The notes under the pieces: generated by a model
Databases searched by the model: none
Told to the model about the DNA's origin: nothing
What the model saw: the letters and a program-made list of their open reading frames with translations, nothing else
Program-made: the position numbers and the translations under genes
Shown here: positions 37,690 through 47,435 of the stretch, piece after piece
Layout of the letters: each line of letters begins with the position of its first letter
How positions within the stretch are numbered: the first letter of the stretch is position 1
Source: Heterobilharzia americana
Lineage: Eukaryota; Platyhelminthes; Trematoda; Strigeidida; Schistosomatidae
Direction: 5' to 3'
Length of the DNA: 64,000 nucleotides
Assembly: GCA_944470555.2 (NCBI GenBank)
Contig: OX104130.1
Location: 54,407,491 to 54,471,490 of the forward strand

Positions 37690-38043
37690 AGACCACAGGG
37701 AAAGGAGGAGTGGGTCCTTTTGGGTTTAACCTTTTCTAATACTCCCTACCCATAGGAATGCAGCATCAGCATGGCACTGCTTGTCGTTCATAGGAAAAAC
37801 CTCACAACTGATACATCCTGGTCCAGACAGCAGTACAACTTCGTCCTCTTAACCCTCAACATGGCTTAGCAATTTACACTATAACGGTAAATGCTTTTTA
37901 TCTTGCCACTAACCAACAGGCTTTTCTGGTATGGTAGGACCTCGAGGGAATAAGTATTTCAGCCGGTGCAGCCCGTTGGGCGATTGTGATATACAAGCCC
38001 GACCACCACGTCAAAGTAGCAGTTATCGTATCGGTCGGGAAAC
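37690..38043 (-). mobile_element. RTE family B, 5' end fragment
   Basis: Reverse complement matches the start of the copy at 60580: ggtaggacctcgaggg, gattgtgatatacaagcccg and gtcaaagtagcag correspond to ctaccttgatgtagtgg, gcttgcatatcacaatg and ccctcgaggtcctac. Only the untranslated 5' region and the first few hundred bases are present, unusual for an element family that is normally 5'-truncated. Confidence 0.75.
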
Positions 38044-39311
38044 AATTTCATCACATTCTCTTAGCCTATAACTAATTATTTTGAACTGGATGAGTAATAT
38101 TTGATCACGACATTAACTTCCACACACATTTTTTCTGAAGAGAATTCCCAGACTATATATTATTACCAACTGGTCGGTATGAGAAATATCACTGTTGTTA
38201 ACGCAAATTTATGTTCTCATTAAGCAATATGGACACATGATTGTAGAAACTCAGGAAGGAATTATTGACAAGAATATCCTCTTTCCAAGTATGTATCCCA
38301 CACTCACGTTAACGCTGGCGTTAAATTGATTCATATTGAGTGTATTAGGCGGTGATTCACTGATTGAAGTTTCAATAACCAACTGATTTAACCTGGTTCC
38401 CAAGAACTGAGGTTTCGAACAGGTAACCTACTGGTCAAAAGTTGAGTCACAGTTGTTCTATTGAATATTAGCACTATCCACACAAATCTACTAAAAGCGA
38501 TTTTCTCTCTCAAAATTGTCTATAAAGTTGAGCAAAACAACCCCTGAAAAGTGTGGATGCTAAAGATACTACTCAACTATCCATAGTGAAGGAGTTGACG
38601 TGAAGTGAAAAAAGTTTATACACATATTTTATTGAATATGATATGAAAATATATTAGCTTCTTGAAGGAATCTATACACACCTGGTTGATTGACAAACTG
38701 GTAGGTTCCCCAAGAATAAATCAAGAAAATAAAGGGAACTAGCGAAATGACAAAAAAAACACTTAAGTTGTACTACTTGAACTGATAATAGAAAATAATC
38801 CAAATCAATCCGGTAAAATTGTTCATTCATTAGGCTCTGAGCTAAATTTATTATTTGACGGCTTGTGATACCACACGACTGAACCTAAATCTAAGTACAT
38901 GGAGTGGGATTCGAGTTGAAGAACTACCACTGAAAAGACTGAGTTACATCTTCAGTTGAACTGATACACTTTTATATGAGATCATACAATGCCTTATCGT
39001 TTCGTCAACATTTTTACCACAGAAGTACAGAGCAGTATACATGCATACACTTAACTATTAAATATTCCCTCAAGTGAAAATCATATTTTCTCTACTAACA
39101 TAGTATAACTAACAGACTGTGCAACAGCCATAATAATTCAGATCTCACTATCAGTAAAAAAAAAAATTACGCTTTATTTTTCTAAGAGATATTAGTGCAC
39201 AAAGACTGACTTAAATTTGTACTACAGTGGAACCAATTTCTACATTGTGTGTACAATAAACTAACTAGAAAACACTATACATCAAGGCAACAATTCTAAT
39301 ATCTCAAGTTG
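38044..39311. other. Intron 9, second part
   Basis: AT-rich; a doubtful family R1 scrap near 38385-38455 (gaggtttcgaacaggtaacc). No coding seen. Confidence 0.45.
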
Positions 39312-39480
39312 TTATTCATCGAAGACTGACATCAGTTGGAGGAACAAAGGAAACCTAGGAGCACTGGACAGCTGTTTCGTCCTAGTATGGGACTCCTCAG
39401 CAGTGCGCACCACGACCCCACCAGCAGGGATCGAACCCGCGACCTTCAGGTTCCGTGACCATGAATAACAACTTGAAATA
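39312..39480 (-). mobile_element. tRNA-derived element with hammerhead (second type)
   Basis: On the minus strand, a tRNA-like stretch with CGCGGGTTCGATCCCTGC (B box) lies just upstream of the hammerhead at 39361-39406, followed by a short tail. The head and the hammerhead differ from the Smα type at 5897. This looks like a small non-autonomous retroelement with its own ribozyme. The exact ends are uncertain. Confidence 0.75.
39361..39406 (-). ncRNA. Hammerhead ribozyme, intact by sequence
   Basis: Minus strand: stem I GCACTG (39406-39401) with CAGTGC (39366-39361), six pairs. Core is CTGAGGA (39400-39394), consistent with CUGANGA. Stem II is GTCC/GGAC with loop CATACTA (39393-39379), then GAA (39378-39376). 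Stem III with the cleavage triplet is ACAGCTGTC (39375-39367), so cleavage would follow C39367. All invariant core residues are present. Stem III is a 4-base palindrome with no room for a proper loop, as in minimal type I hammerheads that work best as dimers. Confidence 0.9.
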
Positions 39481-40079
39481 TTTCCAAATCTCCACAACCC
39501 CCTCAAAATTTAATTCTAATATCATTTAACCACTTATAAAAACAGATGATCCAAAATGCACACATACCACATTAAAACACTTCTAAATAACAATGATCAG
39601 TTGCAAAATTAATGAAGTTATATCATTTGAATAGTGATGTAATAAATAACCAGATAACTTCAACAAAAAACTCGATTTCAATTAGACAATTTGCATAAAC
39701 AGTATCATGTGGTGTAAGATAACTGAGTCTTGATATAAATTATTATGTAAAGAGTGGGTTGTTTTGAGTGTGTATCTTCTACTAGCGAACGATTTGATGT
39801 CAATGGAGATACCATTTACAGTCAAATATGAATGAAGAATATTCTTTTCAATAACTTATCATCAGGTTCTACAGTTATAAAATCAATTTCGTTAACATAT
39901 TAATAGCCGAAATTTACGGCGAGTGCATTTAGGAATGGGTATGGAATTATGATTCAACTTTGACTCTTTAAGACTGCGGGTGGACCATTAAGAATGACGT
40001 TACCAACATAGATTTGTATTGTTAGTACCATATGGATTATATGTTTCTAGTATCTGATAAACACTAGAATTCTACTGAT

Positions 40080-40880
40080 TCGATCCTCAATCACTTCAAT
40101 AACGCCTATCCAGCAGTTCATGATACAAATGAATGTGAAAGTAATAATTCTCTTCACTTCTTTGATTTCCTACTGGGAAGAAAAGAAGACGGTTCCTTGA
40201 AACGTAGTGTATATAGGAAGACGACCAAAGCACAGGATATACACTTCCTCAGCTTTGTACCAATGAAGTACAAACGAAATTTTATTAGATGTTTAGCGTT
40301 TACACCAAGATCGAGCTGCTCAGAGGAATGTATCGAGAAAGAACTACAAGCCCTTCAGGATATTTTAAGAGAAAACGGATATCCTGAAAAGTTCATAAAA
40401 GCAAACGTTGCCCAAGGTACTCAAAAATCTTTGTTTCTGCGTCTGCAGTTTACAGGAGATACACCGAGTGAGATTTTATAACAACGTCTATTCAGAGCAA
40501 TAAATAGAACGTTTTACTCAGGATGTCTGTGCTTATCCTTTAATAGGCAGCGGTTGTTCAACCCGAAACTTAAAAACGTCTTACGTAATTTGGGTTCATC
40601 ATCTGCATATACCAACTCAACTGTTTTTGTGGAACAAGTTATGTAGGTGCACTATTAAACACGTCTGTCTAACGATACGTGAACATCTACCATCACGATT
40701 TGAAAAGGGTGCGACACGTCCATCAGAAGTCCTATACCAGCACATCTAATAGACACAAGACACTAAATAGATGCTGGCATAGCTTTTACTGTCATACAAG
40801 CGTTCCAAAGACCCCACTACGCGCCATTAGTTTACGCACTCTCCATATAACGGAATCTGTAGCTATAAGATCAACGAAGC
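40080..40880 (+). mobile_element. Penelope-like element, RT end and GIY-YIG start
   Basis: Reads HFFDFLLGRKEDGSLKRSVY, then FLSFVPMKYKRNFIRCLAF and LRENGYPEKFIKANV. This is the thumb region of Penelope RTs (FLD....DG.L.TSVYRK, then ..NGYP..FI). Further on, NPKLKNVLRNLGSSSAYTNS is followed in broken frames by REHLPSRFEKGATRPS, the early part of the GIY-YIG domain. Stops and a lost frame near 40640 make it a dead copy. The order of domains is clear; the exact ends are not. Confidence 0.8.
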
Positions 40881-41092
40881 CTGAGCTTTGTATTCAAAAA
40901 AACATGTTCAAACCCTACTCCTCTTTTGGCCTTCCATTGACTAAACGGTATTCCCTCAACCTTTTTGTTTCTTTCTTAATCGTTCTTTTTCGTTTCTGCT
41001 TGCGTCCCGGCTCTCTTCTTTTCTACCTTTTTAAAATAAATAACGGAATTATCATCTATTATTTTAACTATGAAATAGCCGCAGTTTGGGAA

Positions 41093-41256
41093 ACTAGTAT
41101 TGATACTGGTGGTGATCGAAGGTGAAATGAAACTTTGGACCACGGCCGGATTCGAACCAGTGACCACCGGGTTTCCAGCCTGGTGTTCTACCACGTGAGC
41201 TACGAGGTCCAACTACTGACCAGATTTTTTTTATTTCACCCAGTATCAATACTAGT
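41093..41256. repeat. tRNA-like unit between perfect 17-bp inverted repeats (family R2)
   Basis: ACTAGTATTGATACTGG at 41093-41109 and its exact reverse complement at 41240-41256. Between them on the minus strand (41210-41137) lies a 74-base tRNA-like sequence. GGACCTC at its start pairs with GTGGTCC at its end (six of seven pairs). TAGCTCACGTGG serves as A box and GGTTCGAATCC as B box. Confidence 0.85.
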
Positions 41257-41329
41257 CTGTCAAACCATAGATATCTCAATTATTCAAAATAATAATCAAC
41301 ACGATGCTCTCCCTCTCTAATTCAGTTAC

Positions 41330-41570
41330 ACTTAGATTGGGATAAGAAGTCCTGACTAAACAGCCAGTGTGAGTACGATCAAGCGATAGTAACGCGTCAC
41401 GAATTCACATGGCAATCGGGCGAAATCCTTGGTGATCGAAGTGAAATGATAAAAAATCTGGTCAGCAATCAGATCTCGTAGCTCAGTCGGTAGACCAGCA
41501 CGACGAATCCGGGCAAGGTCCAAATTTTCATTTCACTTTTAGTCACCACCCAGTAGGAGTTATTAATATT
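41330..41570 (+). repeat. Family R2 second unit
   Basis: Contains ctcgtagctcagtcggtag (41476-41494, good A box) in plus orientation, followed by a shortened tRNA-like part and catttcacttttagtcaccacccag. It sits head to head with the minus-strand unit at 41137-41210. Confidence 0.65.
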
Positions 41571-42475
41571 GCTAACAATTTTAACCAGACTTTCCTCCTG
41601 TCATAAACCTTTAAAATTTCTGTTAAAATTTTTTCCACATTACTATTCTCATTATCTCAGTCGTTTCACACTTTAACCACTCCATTTCTGCTCTTATGAC
41701 AAATTCATGTCATTCTTTGTACTAATCACTCACTCGATACAATGCAACCTTGAACTTTATTAATTTCCCTCTCGATACATCTGGTCATCAATCAGTTGAC
41801 AAAGTTTACGCTCAACTTATCACCACAACTGACAAACATACATAAATTACACTACAATCCATACTTATTCCTAAATGCATTCGACATAAATTCTGACTAT
41901 TAATATGATAACAAAATTGATTTTATAACTGTAGAACCTGATGATAAGTTATTGGAAAGAATATTCTTCGTTCATACTTGACTTTTAATATGTGAAATGG
42001 GAATCTTTAATTGTCTGATATCATTAACAGACTAGACTTTACGAAGCGATGAAAAAGTGATTTTCAACACTAGCAAATAAAATACAGTAAAACTTCTGAT
42101 TAAAGCTGTAAAGAAAGTGCAGAGATTTACACACTCAAAATTCCCCTCCCCTCCCCCTTAGAAAATAACACAAATATACTTCAAATGAAGTCATCAATAT
42201 CAATAATTATCCTTTAAAAGTTCCCACCATGTAATTTAGGGTAAGACATATAGACGAACAATATTATTTTCAATTAGACCCTCTTAAGACCTTACTCTAA
42301 TATAAATAACTAAACATATGTAAAAACTAACCGATAAATCTACATGGCTGGTTTAATTTTTATGCATATTTAGCTACTTATATTAGATTAAAGCCTGAGG
42401 AGGATCTAATAGAGAACAACACTGTTCGCTTACATGTCTTGTCCCTATTAAATTATTTACATCAAACTAACTTAC
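41571..42475. other. Intron 9, last part
   Basis: AT-rich, no recognised content. A stretch at 41860-41990 shares words with 39800-39960 in inverted orientation (gaatattcttttcaataact and the complement), suggesting an inverted copy about 2 kb apart. Confidence 0.45.
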
Positions 42476-42696
42476 CGTCTCAGATAACCGTTGCTCTAGT
42501 TCACGGGCATAACTCCTTGACTCAACTATCTCTTCGTGTAGGCGAACCAATTCATCAGAAAGCCCCCGTCGATCTGCAGCTGAAGCACTGAATGCATCAA
42601 CTGTTAAAGTGTGCAGTAGTTCCGGGATAACAGGTCATCAGAATTTGTTGTACCTGTTGTTGTAGGTGAAATCTCCGTTTGAACTGCAACATCGGT
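42476..42696 (-). CDS. Exon 9: coiled coil, apparent one-base frameshift
   Basis: Acceptor ttttttgtag, donor gtaagt. The first part reads TDVAVQTEISPTTT and on to DDLLSR; the last part reads LSDELVRLHEEIVESRS and ends LEQRLSET. The frames differ by one base at CCCGG on the minus strand (plus 42622-42626); one more G makes 222 bp, phase 0 at both ends. Alternatively a 53-base intron (gtacaa to taacag, about 42599-42651) would also keep phase and leave 168 bp. The stretch inside it reads like coding sequence in both frames, so I prefer the missing base. Confidence 0.8.
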
Positions 42697-42891
42697 CTAC
42701 AAAAAAGTGAAGTGAAAAGGGAAACAATAAAAGATATGATTCAGTAATAAGTTAGACAGGTAGTGAAGCGAATCAAATCAGAATCTTATGAACAACTGCA
42801 TCAGTTTGAGCTATCACAGATCCCAGCAGCACACAAACAGTTCTGCTATAATATATAGCATGACATGTATATAGGTACTGAAAAGGCTCAC

Positions 42892-42999
42892 CTTAACTAG
42901 TGCTATCCGTGTGCTGATGATATTTTCAAGCTCATATAAACGTTTGGTTTTCTCTTCAAGCAGTTGCTTTGCTGATCCCAGTTCTTCGTCGAACTGTAG
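42892..42999 (-). CDS. Exon 8: coiled coil
   Basis: Thirty-six codons, phase 0 at both ends, acceptor tttatttttag and donor gtgagc. The translation begins LQFDEELGSAKQLLEEKTKR and ends with a Leu/Ile-spaced stretch to LVK. The heptad pattern resumes after the exon 7 break. Confidence 0.88.
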
Positions 43000-45678
43000 C
43001 TAAAAATAAAAACTTTCATAGATGTATTGGCTATAATAAGCATAATGAAATGCATATAAGTAACTTTGATGTAACTTGATATTTGCTGAGTTCAAAGCTT
43101 ACTTGACAAATCCTTAATGAAGCAAAACATTTTTCGAAAACACTCAAAGATTCGAGAAGTTCTTCAGGTACAAATTCTATATGCTCTTTTACCAATCAGA
43201 AAGTGATTATCTACGAAAGGTCTCCTGTTAGGGAATATCAAAACCTCGCGAAAACCAAACATTTACAACCCTATCGTTTTGAGAAATTTGAAATTTCATA
43301 ATATGTTAAAGTTTGTTAGATGGATTGAGAATCCTAAGCAAGCTTCCAAGGATTAGTTTCTTGTGTATCTGTACAAGTGTCTTGTATTGAATCCCACCAC
43401 TCTCGAATCCGAATCATATCATTGTTAATTTTCGACCAGAAGTAATGCATAAAAAAGACCTTATCATAATGGTTAGTACATGAATCGCCATCGGCCCCAC
43501 AAAGTGTAACAATTACTGATGGCTCTAGTGTATGCATAACCGACAACCGTAGGCTATCCCTCAAAGGGTGAGCTGTAGTGCAACAGTGGAAATAAACAAC
43601 GCAGGTTCATTTTCCAAACTTTGTCAAACAGCTCAGAAACTAGTTAAGCGAGGTTACCTGTCGCCTACTTCTGAATATCTGAGACCAAGTTATGGTCAAA
43701 ATTCACAAACCGATATTAGTTAATAATGCCTTTGACAATTTAGTTGCTTCAGCTTTCATAGTCAAAGATAGACTGAGAATCAACAAATAATAGGCACTAA
43801 CTTATAGGACTACTGATCGTGAATTTACTTAAGGCATACAACAACATTTTTCATACGCTTAATTATAACTGTATCCCGATATTTGAAGCCGAAAGATTCA
43901 ATTTCAGTGACAATAAAAGTCACCCAATGCCAAGTAATCCACAACTAAGAGAAAACAGACTCTCAGTTTTCCTTTAAATTATTACGTATCGATTTAAGCT
44001 GTTAAACTGTACATCAGCACATCGAAAATACTTTGTACATTATAGCCAATCTTAAGACAGATCACCTGTAGCTTTCTTCCTTTCTAAATAAGCGCAATTC
44101 TTAAATAGCACGTTACAGATGTTGGGCAGATATATGTAGCCACTTTGATTGAAGAAAATTCACTATGTGAAATGAATGACGGTCAGACAGCTGCTCATCG
44201 GTTCTTAAAACCTACCAATGCTTTATTGTGATATCCAAACTATACTCTGCGATAGACAAACATAACGACATGAAACCCAGTACTTCACTGTACTATATAC
44301 AGAACAAGTGAAATAGACAACGATAAGAGATGAAAGGAAAGAAAGTAAACGAAATTTAGAGATGTTCGAGATTTCGTAGAGAGCAAACAGTTCATGCGTT
44401 TACGCCATTGTGAGCCTTATCATCAAGAGTCTCCAACCATTGATTCCTATCATCTTGAGGACTCCAGACAGGGAGTCTACATCTTCAACCAACACTCGGA
44501 GTCTTCGTGGTTTATCTCCACGTTTTGACCAGGTCACGATGATATGTCTTCATGGCCTAAAAATAAATTTATAATTACCACTATGTGGAGCCGTAGCTGT
44601 GTACTCCATTGTCAATCGCTTAATCACAAGCCAAATGTACTCTACATCGGGATAGACAATCCATCATAGGTAGTGTTAATATAAGCGTAAAACTTTGGTA
44701 CTGTGGTAGAATGTTGATCCACATTACATTTCTTTACAGTATTATTTAGTTGATGACGTTTCGAACATAAATTATTGCTCATAATCATATCAATGTAATC
44801 ACACCACTTTCAATAATCGGTTTTTATAGTTATGTTACCTCATATGATTTGTTTTTATTGGTAGTAAAGTTTTCATATCTCTTGGTATAGGTGTTGCATC
44901 ATTTCTATTACATGTGTTGCGTGTTGATTCGACGAACAAAGATTCAGTAATCAATCTCTCTCTCCACCCAATTATGTTGGACTTAAGTACAGTGGCTTAA
45001 TCCCACTCAGCCTATTGTGTGGCCGAGCGTTTTTCCAGATTATTGATCTTATTTGGGTCTGTCAATCTATATTTGGCTAAATTCCTATATTCCGCTAATT
45101 TAACTGGCAACAACTGGATGGTCTGGCTTGTGTACTTAACATCATAGTCATTGTATGGAAATTGATAAATTATATTATTTTGCTTAATTGGTTCTATCGG
45201 ATTCTTAAACTGACAAAATTTATCTCTGAGTTTGCAGATTTAAATACCACCCTCATTCAAGCCTTGCAGAGAATTCTGCGTCAAGTTTCTGATGTTCCTT
45301 CACTATACGGTAACACATGGAGGCTTTGAACTCTTTTCTATCCATGTTGTTGCTTTTATTCATATTCGTATTACTGTTATTATTTAGTTTCTTACGTGTT
45401 CGTACAAATTTCTTGATAAACTGTAGAGGATAATTATTAATTATTAACGCTTCTTTTTATGTCCCTCGATTCCTTGTTTAATTTGAAACGTCAAGTAAAT
45501 AATATTGTATCACTGTTATACATCAAATAAACATCAAAGGTAGCATCGCAAACGTTGACACACACAAGAATGCGATACAAAGCTTTAAAAAAGCTTACTA
45601 AGTTTACTAACACAACCGGTCCCTAATGAAAAACATTCCGTAACAAGTAATATGCATAATCAATATTTTGAAACAAAC
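43000..45678. other. Intron 7
   Basis: Holds a family B 3' scrap on the minus strand at about 44380-44570 (caaccattgattcctatcatcttgagg). A 76-residue minus-strand open frame at 43334-43564 has coding-like composition but no recognised family. The rest is AT-rich. Confidence 0.45.
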
Positions 45679-45767
45679 CTGTAGTTTTGATATGAATAAA
45701 CGTGCAGACTTCAAATCATCCTCTAAAACTGTACCCAAATTTTCACCAGGTTTGAAAATCGGTAGAT
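45679..45767 (-). CDS. Exon 7: short linker exon
   Basis: Two bases complete the codon from exon 6, then 29 codons. Acceptor cgtgtcag, donor gtttgt. The translation reads DLPIFKPGENLGTVLEDD and ends LFISKLQ. The proline and glycines suggest a break in the coil. It is identified by split-phase agreement with exon 6 and by its clean borders; the upstream pyrimidine tract is weak. Confidence 0.8.
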
Positions 45768-47435
45768 CTGACACGAATTACTCAACACTATTATATTAGA
45801 TCCGGTTGACATTATAAAAGAAAGGAAGTAAAACTCATTGAGACAAAACTATGTACCAAACAACTAAAAACAATGGTTAATATTTCAAAAATGCGGTAAA
45901 AAAAAGTGGTTAGCGAACTACTTACTGTATTACTCAGCAACCATGTATATGCGATTTAGGGCAATATGCAATGAACCCTGCCAATTATGAGACGACTAGT
46001 GATAATACTTAGTCGTCTGAACCTCTGTAAGCGGACTGCCTAGACAAATGTGTGACAGTTTTACCACGGGTAAAAATAATGTGTGGCATAGATCACAATG
46101 TCTTCTAAATATTGCTTGGTGTGAATACGCACATGGATGAGGTTGATATTTGAATTTCATTACTAATTCAAGGTGGTAAATTAGTTGACAGGACAACTAA
46201 CTTATATCAAGTGGTACGCATACTAAACCCCCACCTCTACCTGCACCTGTTATGTCGGGAGACTTAGGTGAAAGACGGAAGCCTCAGAATGGCCATTACA
46301 AGACATAGCATTCATCAATGAATTCGCCGGCTGATGGTTCGAATTATGAGTTAATAAGCCGGTTAACTGATTGAGATACAGAACATGACTGAAGTGAATT
46401 AATTGGGACTTCAATTGGTATATCCAAAATGAGTGTTGAAACAGATAGATCTTGTTCTACAATTTCTAGAAATCTAACTATATCACCTTCTTTAATGTCT
46501 TAACTTGTTCCTTCTACCTTATTTCTACGTTTTTTTAATCATTATTCCTATCGCTTTTGATTTTCTATCTGTTGGTTTTTCCTCACTTGCTAAAGTGAAA
46601 CACGTCAACTTAGTCTGATGTGAGATTTTGCAATGATCCTGCGCAGCTTTCGTCTGTCATTCTTAAACCTCCCTTGACTTATTAATGCTCGAACGCATGA
46701 TAGGATAGTTGAGGACTAAAAAACATGCTGAAATGTGGGTTTCTGGGTTTTCAGCAGAAAAGCACATATGATACAGAACATAACGAAATAACTATACACA
46801 TATCTAATCTCCAATGTTTATTCAAACAATACCAATCTGAATAACGCATTCAATTCAGGAATAGGTCTATTTGTACCATGACGATTACCATAAATATCAT
46901 AAAGGAGAAAAATATGAACAAAAATGTACGACACATAGCATAATGGATTAAAAGGCAATCAATAAACACACAAACTACATATATATTGAACACAGGCTTA
47001 TGTAATATTTGTCACAAGTGTCCACGAACACATGCACATATTCATACAAGTACGGATAGGCTGTGAGAATTACCGAGAAAACGATACCAAATTTAGATAC
47101 AATAAATTGAATGATTTCTTCACTGATGTGCTTTTAGAACAACCGCAGCAACAACAACAACAAAAATTAAGCACTACAAGTGAACTATTTCAAGTGGTTT
47201 GTACACCATGTTTGTCTACGACAGAAGATATGTATATTCTGATATTGGTATTGATGGACAAAGAGAAATATGTGAAGTATGAACGAACGAAAGAAATATG
47301 CATAAGTATGTTACACACTGAAGATCTACCAAAGGTTCTGTGTATGTGCGTGTGTGTGTGTGATAAAAAATAGACGAAAGAAAATTTACCATTGACTTAG
47401 AAATAAACGATCAAAACATATACTGATAGCTTCTA
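45768..47435. other. Intron 6, first part
   Basis: AT-rich. A chance frame at 47032-47373 includes a run of seven glutamines from CAG/CAA repeats. No gene seen. Confidence 0.45.

Noticed and set aside
43334..43564. Minus-strand frame of 76 residues (CGADGDSCTNHYDKVFF) as an exon or gene
   Set aside because: No usable splice borders in phase with the host gene, no recognised family; left as unexplained intron sequence.
47032..47373. Open frame with seven glutamines
   Set aside because: Glutamine run comes from a short CAG/CAA repeat; no conserved domain, next to a TG microsatellite-like end.
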